Assembly (NCBI GenBank): GCA_001970855.1
Contig: LSSN01000214.1
Span: 1-10,362 of the forward strand
Source: Smittium culicis
Lineage: Eukaryota > Kickxellomycota > Harpellomycetes > Harpellales > Legeriomycetaceae
Reading direction: 5' to 3'
Length of the DNA stretch: 10,362 nucleotides
The notes beneath the pieces were generated by a model. The model made no database searches, was not told the DNA's origin, and saw nothing but the letters and a program-made list of their open reading frames with translations. Below are positions 1-8,893 of this stretch, in pieces. How positions within the stretch are numbered: position 1 is the first letter of the stretch; the number at the start of each line of letters is the position of its first letter. Position numbers and translations under genes: made by a program.

Positions 1-13
1 GAGAGAGAGAGAG
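1..13. repeat. GA dinucleotide microsatellite, cut by window edge
   Basis: The window opens with six and a half uninterrupted GA units. The tract probably continues outside the window, so its full length is unknown. A shorter, impure GA-rich stretch lies near 2000-2006 in the leader of the MIR gene. Confidence 0.85.
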
Positions 14-324
14 GATGAATTTCCTTTGAATGATTTCTAACTCAAAATGGTCATACAGATAAAAAAAGAAGATATTTTGGATGGAGTTGGAGCGAAATTG
101 AGTGTGCTAGTAGCATCTGATGATACCTTACCTAAATTTAAACATCAAAATTAACAATCTATGAACTAATGACAAAGTCAGTTGTAAATTAATGACTATT
201 TGGAGGATTTTTTTTAAGAATGTATAAAATACATGGAAAATCATTTAAAGATAAAAAATATTTTATTTGAGATAAAAAATTAATGCTATATTACGAAATG
301 ACTAAACGAGGTAAATGGTATTTT
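14..324. other. AT-rich 3' flank of the MIR gene
   Basis: No gene is visible here on either strand. The stretch holds the presumed 3' untranslated region of the minus-strand gene that ends at 325, then AT-rich intergenic DNA leading to the GA microsatellite. Confidence 0.6.
262..267 (-). terminator. possible AATAAA polyadenylation signal
   Basis: The minus strand reads AATAAA about 58 bases past the stop codon of the MIR gene. Position and sequence fit a eukaryotic poly(A) signal. In DNA this AT-rich the hexamer is common by chance, so the call rests mainly on location. Confidence 0.35.
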
Positions 325-1986
325 TTAAAATTCCATGATCCACTTGTTGTTACCGTCGTTTGGATCGTGGACAGTGGTAACTTCTTGCTCTCCGTTATCG
401 TATCTGATGTCGTGTGAGTGAAGGTATCCGCTTGTGCAGGTGTGTTTGAACATGACAGCACCATCGCATGACCATGGTTGAGTATGGGCAAGGTCGTTGT
501 ATCTTTCAGCGATCCAGTGGTCGTTAGTATCGGAGAAATCATCGGATCCAAAAGTGGTTACTTCACCTTGATTGCTCTTTTCTGATTTGAATGTTGGGTG
601 AGAATGGACGTAAGTTTTGTTAGATAAATTGAATAATCTAACTTGAGTTCCGTAGACTAATGGATCTCCAGATGGAGTTCTGTCTCCATTTACTGGTACG
701 ATCATCCATTCACAGGTATTATCTCTGTTGTTCTTTGCACAAGCAAGTTGTTGTCTTGATTGTGAAGAAATTTGACCATTGTTGTATCCGAGATATTTAC
801 CAGTGGCTTCGTGGCGCAAGTAGAATTTTTGGCAGTTTCTAACAATACCATTGTCGGGTCTACCGCTAATTTCTCTATATTTGGCACTAGTTCTGTTTTC
901 CTGGTTGTTACTGTTGTTGTTGTTATAATCATTTTGGTTGTTGTTATTGTTGTTGTTACCATTCTGATCATCGCGTCTGTTGTTGTCATAGTTGTTGTTA
1001 TTCTGGTTATTATTATTATTATTATTGCTGTTACCATTCTGATCGCTGCGTCTGTTGTTGTCATAGTTGTTATTTTGGTTATTATTATTGTTTTTTAGCT
1101 CTTCTTCGTGTCTTTTATTTTCGTCGTCACTATCGTTTTTGTTTTCTTTGTGTTTTTCGGCTAGTTTGACACCTCCGTAGATAGCACCACCGATACCAGC
1201 AGCAGCGGCCAATGCTCCAGCAGCCAAACCAGCGGTCTTTTTCCAGTCGCTTTTTTGTTCAGTATTTGAGTTAGATTGGTTAATTTTGTTTCCTTGGTTG
1301 GCTGAGGATGAATTGTAGCCTTGTCCTGGGGCATTAGACATTCCTGGCTGTTGTGGCTTGGCACCTGCGGCAGGTTTGGACTTGCTTGAGAAAAAGCCAC
1401 GTGTATCTGAAGAATCGTCTTCGTAACTGTTATCGTTTAGCGCTGCGCTACCTTGTACTCCGTATGAGGATTGAGATTGATTTCCGTAGCTTTGGTTGTT
1501 TGACGATTTGTTTTGGTTTCCATATCCTTCATCGTTTGACGATTTGGTTTGGCTTCCATAACCTTGGCTATTTGAAGATTTGGTTTGGTTTCCATATCCT
1601 TCATCGTTTGACGATTTGGTTTGGCTTCCGTAACCTTGGCTGTTTGAAGATTTGGTTTGGTTTCCATATCCTTCGTCGTTTGATGATTTGGTTTGGCTTC
1701 CATAACCTTGGCTGTTTGAAGATTTGGTTTGGTTTCCGTATGACTGTTGGGATTGGTTTCCATATCCTTCATCGTTTGATGATCTGGTTTGGCTTCCATA
1801 ACCTTGACTGTTGTTTGAAGCGTTGCCTTGATTTCCGTAGCCTTGGTTGTTTGAGGCGTTACTTTGGTTTCCGTATGATTGTTGGGATTGGTTTCCGGAT
1901 CTTTGATTTGAGTTGTTATTACCAGAATTGTTTCTGCGTTCATCCTCTTCAGGGAGGTTGTTTTTCATTTTATCGAAGCCGTACAT
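325..1986 (-). CDS. MIR-domain protein with prion-like YG[N/S]Q repeats and poly-Asn linker
   Basis: Intact 553-codon frame. The start is ATG at 1984-1986, preceded by seven A's; a second ATG lies at codon 7. No N-terminal signal peptide is visible. Residues 28-180 are almost only Y, G, N, Q and S, with a few T/K and D/E, arranged as about 12-residue units beginning YGNQ or YGSQ. Residues 251-273 are Gly/Ala-rich and hydrophobic with GxxxG spacing, flanked by DWKK and KLAEKHK. Residues 298-362 are Asn-rich. Residues 375-553 look like three MIR repeats of a beta-trefoil: FYLRHEATGKYLGY at 388-401, TYVHSHPTF near 458-466 and YLHSHDIRY at 521-529, each followed by a conserved Trp (W427, W491, W549). 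All five cysteines lie from residue 385 onward. MIR domains are known from protein O-mannosyltransferases, SDF2 and IP3/ryanodine receptors. Those are ER or membrane proteins, and this one lacks their other domains. Its ligand and location are unknown; a self-associating or condensate-forming scaffold is inference. Confidence 0.93.
   Translation of the reverse strand: MYGFDKMKNNLPEEDERRNNSGNNNSNQRSGNQSQQSYGNQSNASNNQGYGNQGNASNNSQGYGSQTRSSNDEGYGNQSQQSYGNQTKSSNSQGYGSQTKSSNDEGYGNQTKSSNSQGYGSQTKSSNDEGYGNQTKSSNSQGYGSQTKSSNDEGYGNQNKSSNNQSYGNQSQSSYGVQGSAALNDNSYEDDSSDTRGFFSSKSKPAAGAKPQQPGMSNAPGQGYNSSSANQGNKINQSNSNTEQKSDWKKTAGLAAGALAAAAGIGGAIYGGVKLAEKHKENKNDSDDENKRHEEELKNNNNNQNNNYDNNRRSDQNGNSNNNNNNNQNNNNYDNNRRDDQNGNNNNNNNQNDYNNNNSNNQENRTSAKYREISGRPDNGIVRNCQKFYLRHEATGKYLGYNNGQISSQSRQQLACAKNNRDNTCEWMIVPVNGDRTPSGDPLVYGTQVRLFNLSNKTYVHSHPTFKSEKSNQGEVTTFGSDDFSDTNDHWIAERYNDLAHTQPWSCDGAVMFKHTCTSGYLHSHDIRYDNGEQEVTTVHDPNDGNNKWIMEF
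901..1095 (-). repeat. Asn-codon low-complexity tract
   Basis: The stretch encodes residues 298-362, which are mostly Asn. AAC and AAT codons are mixed instead of forming one pure trinucleotide run. The opposite strand gives a long Val/Ile-rich frame at 772-1098, which is only the antisense shadow of these codons. Confidence 0.8.
956..1092 (-). repeat. 75-bp tandem duplication inside the Asn-rich linker
   Basis: Two copies with a 75-base period begin at 956 and 1031 on the plus strand. They encode YDNNRRSDQNGN (residues 308-319) and YDNNRRDDQNGN (333-344), each next to an Asn/Gln run. The period is a multiple of three, so the frame is kept. A weaker partial third copy lies toward 920-955. 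Confidence 0.8.
1525..1740 (-). repeat. three tandem 72-bp repeats encoding identical 24-residue units
   Basis: Residues 83-154 are three back-to-back copies of one 24-residue unit, itself two related 12-residue halves (YGNQTKSSNSQG and YGSQTKSSNDEG). The nucleotide copies (1669-1740, 1597-1668, 1525-1596) differ at five positions by my count, and all of these are silent third-base changes. Degenerate YG-Q units continue on both sides, with Tyr at residues 38, 50, 63, 75, 155, 167 and 175. Confidence 0.92.
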
Positions 1987-2120
1987 TTTTTTTCTTAAAG
2001 AGAGAGGTGGGTGAGGTGTTTAGATAAAGTGAGTGATACGAGATTGGTACAAGTGCTATAGGAGATAAGTACAGATATATTTTTTCTTTTGAAACCAAAA
2101 GTGTTGATTATGAGAGTAAT
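1987..2120 (-). other. probable 5' untranslated leader of the MIR gene
   Basis: Between the ATG and the presumed start site the minus strand is rich in A and pyrimidines. It includes a CT-rich stretch at about 2000-2021 and a run of seven A's touching the ATG. Such leaders are common in well-expressed fungal genes. The transcription start is only inferred from the TATA box about 30 bases further upstream. No obvious leader intron was seen. Confidence 0.4.
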
Positions 2121-2147
2121 GGAGGATTTATGGATAGGTTGGGGGGG

Positions 2148-2155
2148 TATTTATA
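2148..2155 (-). promoter_or_regulatory. TATA box (TATAAATA) of the MIR gene
   Basis: The minus strand reads TATAAATA, a consensus TATA element, about 162 bases upstream of the ATG. It is followed on the coding strand by a run of seven C's (2141-2147), unusual in this AT-rich setting. With the usual 25-35 base spacing, transcription would begin near 2115-2125. Confidence 0.6.
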
Positions 2156-2160
2156 CAAAA

Positions 2161-2479
2161 ACTAGTTTTTAGATATTCTTGATCAAAAGTTTATGTTTAA
2201 TTAATTGTGCGAGATATTTGACAGCTACGAAAAAATATATTCATGCCAGATTTCAATCGGATTGCGGCAATTTTTACAAGCCAACTAGATTCCGCCAGAT
2301 TATTCCATTTAAAACTTTAGTTTATTATTTTCTATTTGATTTTCATTTTTAATATCAACCAAAGCTGATTTTTTTGCTTAACGGTTGGGCTAACTCGTGG
2401 CCTGGGCAAATAAAAATAAGGGATTCAAAATAGACTTTATATTATGGCGAGCATTTTTTCCTACATTTATGGGCTTTAT
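2161..2479. other. intergenic stretch upstream of the MIR promoter
   Basis: I see no gene here. The DNA is AT-rich with several poly-T runs. It probably contains upstream promoter sequence for the minus-strand MIR gene, but no recognisable factor site stands out. Confidence 0.5.
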
Positions 2480-3600
2480 AGCCTCTTTATCTATGCACAT
2501 TTCAAAAAATATTTGTGCAATATAAACTTTCCTTTTTTTTGTCGTAGATGCAAAATAGGCCCATAGTATGATTTTCCGACTTATTAGAGTTTGATTAATT
2601 TATAATTCCGCATGAAATCATGGCATTCTACCATTTGATGGATTCAGGCGAGCTCTTTTTGATTTTGTATTGAAATTTGTCATTCATGCGAATATTATGT
2701 GTAAATTGATTTCCTGGACGCCAATTATTCGTTCTGTGTTTATGAGTATCAGCCACAATAATCAGCTGTGCTTACAAATTTTTGGGGCTGGAAAATTCAG
2801 TATTTCACATAATAAATCTAATATTGCGTAAATGATTATAAAAGCTATGCTATTAGCATTTTATGCAGAAGTAAAGAATCAAGAAAACTGCGGCTAATTT
2901 GCTATGTACTAGAATCGTTTAGGCTCTTTCCATACTTGATCTGAAATTATCTAATGGGACTAAAGTTCGGTTCTAGTCTTTAAAAATCAACTTGGCTTCC
3001 TACGAGCCTAGAGATTGTTTCCTGGTCTTCTTAACTTTATTTATTAAGCAACTAATATCCCAACAAGCCGGCCAACTCTTAATATCATAAATTTTACACG
3101 CTTTGGTTATGGGATTAGCCAATAGTGAATTTAATCCTGGCCGCATGTTGAATCGTTCTTTTTCTTCAACTGTTGGACTGAGACTTTTGTTCGATATATA
3201 CAATTTATGGATTCCACAATCAACCCAATGATCATTCTTTGCCCTTCCTGATTAATTCTGCAACATCTTGCCTTATGTCCATCTAAAAAAATCTCTGGCT
3301 AATTCAATTTCTTAATATGGGCAAATGCATCCCTTTTATCAAGGCATATTTCACCTCTACTTAATGGCTGCTTTTGTATTGTTAGCGGACCTAAATTAAA
3401 TAAAATAAAATAAGCCCTATCAGATTTTTATTAGACTTAAAAACCCCCTCATCTATGGGCCAATATCTGTAATTTATCTACCGCTTTTTTTAGTATAAAA
3501 ATGTGTTGATCATCGATTCGTCCGCCAGGAAAATACAGAATAAGCACTACTCTGATTCGCCTTTTTTTCCTACTAAATTTCACAACCCCTATCTTTTTTT
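2480..3600 (-). pseudogene. candidate decayed coding region, family not recognised
   Basis: Successive minus-strand frames stay open for unusually long runs separated by single stops or frame changes. They run about 49 codons from 3598 (includes FPGGRIDDQHIFILKKAVDK), about 42 codons ending near 3303 (SRGEICLDKRDAFAHIKKLN), about 56 codons after that stop (includes FLDGHKARCCRINQEGQ), about 83 codons at 3000-3251 (includes NPITKACKIYDIKSWPACWD), and about 45 codons near 2770-2635 (includes RTNNWRPGNQFTHNIRMND). G+C is about 32-40% in sampled lines, against about 20% in the desert to the right. These two facts suggest an old gene or transposon remnant. I do not recognise the protein, and chance cannot be excluded because no single frame is long. 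Confidence 0.3.
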
Positions 3601-6600
3601 ATTATTCGCTTTGTTCTTCGAAGTTTATATAAAAAATACCTTTATTAATTCCTCACTTGTCATATTTTTACTATTCTAAAACCCTGAAACCAAATATGTG
3701 AATTTGTCTTTATTCGAGTTTTTTTTAGCTATTACGTCGATTTACTTGCATATGTGATTCAGTTAAAAACAATTTGTAAAGAAATGATGGAGTACTTGCT
3801 CATTAAATTTTATCTGTAATTTTTTTTATAGTATATTAGAAATGAATTGTACAATAATTTTTTTAAGGAGAAAAAATACTCTAATACTCTATTGAATAAC
3901 GTACGGTTCAAATTTGAGTACAAATTGTATAATGTTTTTATGCTTCAATATAAATGCAGAGCGATAATTATCGTATTTAGCAGCTTAAAAGACCCATTTC
4001 CATTATAATTATACATACTTGCACTATTCGTCAAGTACTAGTTTTACTTTGCATTTTTTCAAACCTTAATCGTTCACAGAAACTAAATCGCCTTTAAAAT
4101 AACATAATCAGTTAGTAGTGTAAGTTTAAGCTGTGTTTTATTAATTATTGTTTTCAAATTAAAAAGTTTACACTATCGTACTCGTCAAGTTATATTTGTA
4201 TAATATATAATATTTTACAGTCAATATAGCTACCCAAATGAAAAAAGACATTTTATAGCACAAGTTTATAAAAGTATATGGAACTGATACTAGCCAAAAT
4301 GTGATCACTTTTTAGCTACCAAATAATAAATTATTTTAATTATTCATGGGTTAATAGCTATAATTTATTTTTGAATTAAAGATTTATTTAACGTGACTTT
4401 TTGTAAATAAATTCCTAACTATACAAAAATTCTTTTTTACACTATTAGAATTTACAAATGGGCTACATAAATCATTTTTTTATGCTACATAATTTAATCG
4501 CATTCGACTATTTGTACGTTTTTTTTTCATTGAAGATTTTTAAAGCCTATTAAATTCTATCAATTCATAAATTATTGATATAAATAATATGCTATTTTTT
4601 TTTATCGATTTCAAAATATAACTAACTGCCATAAATATGATTTGAAATAACTGTGACAATTATACTTTGAGATTTTTAAATATGCAGCAATGAGAATTAT
4701 CAGGAATCAGGCATTTAGTCCCATTTATAAATAGATATAATCAACAAAAGTTTTATAATATTTTCTCAAAATTTAAATACAAACAAAAGAAAAATAAATA
4801 CTTTATATTAATATAAATGCAAACATACATAAAAAATGAAAATTCGCGCATTAAGCTTTAATTATATATATTTATTGACTTTTTTATGGTTATATTTCCT
4901 GAGTCTAATTATAAAAAACTCATACGTTATAATTTATTTTAAACAGTTGAAAAAATCCAAATAGCCTATAACCATAAATGAGCGATTTATCAAGAATAGG
5001 GATTTAAAAAAATTAGATTAACTTATTTAAATTTAAAAACGGATATAATCAATATTTAGGATGAGGTTTTGTTGTATAGAGTGTCTAAGGTTAGTATTAA
5101 AAATTCAAGTTACCTAGTTAGAATTAGTCGAACTAGGATATAAAATTATATAATAAAGTGTTTGAATTTTAACTTGAAGTATTAATCGTAAAATCGTTGT
5201 TCTTATTTCCCCTTGTTTATCTTTTTATTTTAATTGAATACAATTTTTTACTATACGAAATATCATTCCTATTTCATTTTATTAAGCTAATGACTTGTGT
5301 GTGATTTTTTATTGTCATTTTTTTGTCTTGGACAAGAAATTTTTACTAAAATTATTAAGCTATATATAGTAAATTTAGCTGCTAAATCTTTTTAATTAAC
5401 TTCATTTACTTTCTTTTATTTTAGAATATAAATGCCTTTTGGTTTTCAGCAAAATTTGTTTTTTATTAGAAGGGTTATAACTAATACTAAATTATTTCAA
5501 AAATTTTTTACACTTTAAAACAAGCCTAAATCTTAAGTACATAGCTATAATTAGAACTTTATGCTAGCTATATATGTCCATTTACATAAAAAAAAATTTT
5601 TCTTTACTTATAAACTGGAATATCAATTTTCAAAAAACAGTTTTTTTTTAAAAAGAACCTCTGTTATATGAACTATATATCAAGATGAAAAACAATAAAC
5701 TATTTTATTTGATACTAAAATGATAATGAATTGAATCACAGACGTGGTTGGTATTTTTTTGAGATTTATCAATGTATTTATTAATAATATGATATAATCA
5801 TTGATAATGAATAGATAGACTCTCTTCTCTTTATATTTATAAAGAAGAATATAAAAATATTTATAGATATATTCTTTTTATATTTACTGTTGTAATCATA
5901 GGTTTTAATTAATATGAATTAAATTTCACGAATTGAAATAACACTTTACCACTAATATTCGGTAGAATCTTACAAAAGAATAACTTATTTTCCTAGAAAA
6001 AAGCTTTAATTCGTGTAACAATGTCTCATGCATATATTCTTAAATTTTAATTAGGCATTCGAAAATAATATCTTAGAACTATAGCCTGTTTTGGAAAAAA
6101 AAAATTAATTATTTGATTTATTAAGTTAAATTTAAAGATGCTAATACTGTAAATATTAATTTTTAAAATTAATTTTCGCTTTAATTAAGATAATAATATT
6201 ATCGTAATTTATAATATTGAAGTAATGTGTAATTATAAATTTTAGTGCTGTAATAATTACTAGTTGAATATCATTTTATTCAATTTGTTGGAGTTAATAT
6301 TGTTACGAATCTATGAATATATTACTAATAATAGCATATGTACGAATATTAAACCTGCATTAAAAGCAAAACAATAAGAATACATATAAGACTATTAAGA
6401 AGTATCAATAAATAGTCATTTTATTACTTAGGTATAATAATAATACATATGTATTAAAATCCAAAGCGAAATAAAGAATACAGTGTTTAAGTCTTGGTTT
6501 ATATTATATTTTTATACTACTATATTTTATTCTATTAACTATTAGGGTTAATAAAGTTTATTACAGCACAAAGTTGTGATAAAAAAGGTATAAAAGCAGC

Positions 6601-7195
6601 CTTGATTGCTTTAGTTTAACATCATCTTAAAAACATAGTAAAAAGATCATAAAAAATAAATAAAATAAGAAAACACAAAAATCGCTTTTAAATAGGAATT
6701 TTTAAAGTAATTAAAGTAATAAGTTAGGTCGCAATTACTTGGACCGTAACAATATCAATAATTTAAGTATAAAATAATAAATGTATTCAAACCAACTCGC
6801 ATATCATTATGTAAAAACATTTTAATGATTATTTTAAAAAAAAAAAAGATTACAACTTTATGCTTTTTACATCGTTCTTAAAGGCGGAAGCATATGTTCT
6901 TGTTTTCTTGGTTTTTTATTTCGATTTAAAATACAGTCTTATCTTGCGCTTGTTATTTTAATTAAAATATATGTAATGATATATGATTTATCAAGGAATT
7001 AAGGGAGATTCTAATCAATGTTATATTATAGAATTGTAATATCAACCCTTTCATGTCCAACAATCTATGAAATAATTAATTTTATGATTTGCTTGATTTA
7101 TAAGCAAATTTATTATTTTCTGCTAATCTTTAACTAACCAGCAATTTCAAAGAACTAGAAGTTACAATATTTTAATTAAACACACTTAGCTAAAT
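3601..7195. other. AT-rich gene desert
   Basis: About 3.6 kb with sampled G+C near 17-20%, full of poly-A and poly-T runs and stops in all frames. I found no convincing coding region, tRNA, rRNA or complete transposon end. Short inverted repeats such as 5845-5853 with 5868-5876 and 7087-7094 with 7102-7109 are of a size expected by chance in such sequence. Confidence 0.6.
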
Positions 7196-7438
7196 TTGGT
7201 AGAACAAAAATGTCGTAGGGAATTTAGACTACAAAGAGAGTCTTTCTTAATTCTCAAGATGACGTCAATCGAGATCAAATTCAATATACTTTCACTTTTG
7301 TTTTTTTATACAATGGAAGTTCTTTGTAGCTTTTTTTATAAAAAGAAATTTTGGCGATCTGATCTGATCTTAATTTTTATGTTAGAGCTATTATATAATG
7401 AAGGTAGTTATTTAGATACAAGTACAGGAAAAACCTAA
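7196..7438 (+). other. short open stretch, doubtful gene
   Basis: Eighty codons are open; the first ATG is at 7259, leaving 59 codons. The translation is rich in Leu, Phe, Ile and Lys, with a weakly hydrophobic segment (FNILSLLFFYTMEVL), and resembles no family I know. G+C is about 30-33%, slightly above its surroundings. A (GATCT)x3 repeat sits inside at 7356-7370. It may be a chance frame or a relic of something older. Confidence 0.1.
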
Positions 7439-8668
7439 TAGAATTCGGTTATTTCCTAATAACCTATATAAAAAAAATTCCCTATTTGGTATTTTGAAAT
7501 AAATTAGATATTTAAGAAATAAATCGATCGATTATTTTTTTTCAAGGTAATTAACCCTTTCAGGGGCCAAATTTTTTATAAAAAAGAGCTTTAAAATTTT
7601 CAACTTGTGATGACAGCATTCTGATTGAATAATAGAAACAAAGACCTGAGCATAAAATTCGAGTAGTATTAGACCTTTATACACGTAATTTTATAAATGT
7701 AACTTATTGGTACGAGTTTCTTCGAAACAAGAAGTAAAGCTCATTATTATGTGTTATATTAGTAGGATAAAATGGAAATAGGATGAGTTCAGACTCAGTT
7801 CAAAGCCTTTCTAAGCATATATCATTTAGTATAAATATTCTCAAAGTTTCCAAATTTTTTAGGACTATAGGTTTTTTTGGATAAAGAATTTTATATATCA
7901 CTTTAATAAACCTTTAAAAAATACATAAGCCAGATTTTTGTCTTTTGTTTTAGTTATAATTAAACCTATTTACAAAATTTTTGGTCTCTAATGAAATCGC
8001 TATAAATTTAGATTTTTTGCACGCTGCACCAATGTTTTGAAAGTAGAAATTTTTTTGCCAACACCTCTTTTTCTTTGAAAAATTTCTTTTTTTCATCAGA
8101 TAATTTCATTGAATATTTTAGAATATAAATCGCCTAAATTTTTAAAAAAATATATTCCTATTGGTGTAAAGTATATTTATGCTATTTAAAATTAACCATT
8201 TTCTCAAGCTACTGGTTATATAACCAATAGGACTCAATGGCACCTAATTATTTATAAAATCTTATTATTATTATTTTTTTCATTTGGTTCTAGAAAATGA
8301 ATTTTTAAGGCTTATCAGTTATAATTGCTTCATTTTAACTTACGTTACCGATTAGAAATTCATCTATATATTCTATGTATTTGAAATTTTCAGTATTCAC
8401 TGGAATTACTTGATTTTTTTATATATCCTTATCAGTAATAATTAAATTCTTGCTCTGGTTTGATAAAATAATCAAGTTACTTATAGAATTTTTTTTTGAC
8501 TAGTTATTAGGCTAGTCAATGGATTTAATTTTGGATTAAAATGATTTATTTTTAAAGTTGATAAAACTAATTTTAAATATTTTTATATGTAAATAATTTT
8601 TTTTGAAATTTATTATCTTAAAAGAATATTTTAAGATTAAGATTTTTTTTTTATGTGCTTTAATTTGA
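7439..8668. other. AT-rich intergenic DNA
   Basis: No gene seen. It holds a TTAA followed by CCCTTTCAGGGGCC at 7551-7568, a 14-base perfect palindrome TGGTTATATAACCA at 8213-8226, the inverted pair CCTATTGGT/ACCAATAGG at 8157-8165 and 8223-8231, and an 8-base-arm hairpin at 8496-8519. None of these ties to a feature I can name with confidence. Confidence 0.5.
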
Positions 8669-8893
8669 AGTGTTTATACAGGTTTGAATCATTGTTATCT
8701 GTCAAGATCTGGGTTACAAGAGTGCAAGGCAAGTGAAGTCAAAATTTATATTTATTATAAAGATATTCATTACTTGTTAGAAAGTATACTAGATACTAGA
8801 TGTCGAATTCAAAACAGGAAAAATGTAACCGTTTTATGCATTTTCCGTTGCTTGGTTTTAGGTCATAAAATTCATAGAAAAACTACAGAATAA
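8669..8893 (+). other. 74-codon open stretch without ATG, possible exon or relic
   Basis: The frame is open from just after a TGA at 8666-8668 to the TAA at 8891-8893 and contains no ATG at all, so it cannot be a stand-alone gene with a standard start. It contains segments such as SRSGLQECKASEVK and ESILDTRCRIQNRKN. A T-rich tract followed by TTTATACAG (8673-8681) directly before GTTTGAAT looks like a splice acceptor. G+C is about 30%, above its flanks. It could be an exon, a transposon relic or chance; I recognise no family. Confidence 0.15.

Noticed and set aside
291..551. Minus-strand 86-codon frame rich in Thr and His
   Set aside because: It overlaps the MIR domain coding sequence in another frame and has no family features; it is a shadow frame.
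772..1098. Plus-strand 108-codon frame that looks like a membrane protein
   Set aside because: Its Val/Ile runs are the reverse complement of Asn codons in the MIR gene; hydrophobicity is an artefact.
1437..1943. Minus-strand 168-codon repetitive frame
   Set aside because: It is the +1-type shadow of the same 36/72-bp repeats; the frame used by the gene is much longer and ends in a recognisable domain.
1353..2027. Plus-strand 224-codon frame with repeated WFGFHNLG-like units
   Set aside because: The periodicity is the antisense image of the YGNQ/YGSQ repeats in the real gene on the minus strand.
2444..2566. Plus-strand 40-codon frame with ATG and a C-R-R-C motif
   Set aside because: Too short, no family match, and on the opposite strand from the longer decayed frames around it.
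7356..7370. Three tandem GATCT units
   Set aside because: Only 15 bases and three units; too short to call a satellite or regulatory array.
3601..8668. CRISPR array or other regularly spaced repeat
   Set aside because: No repeat unit recurs with regular spacing; only AT-rich simple runs are seen.
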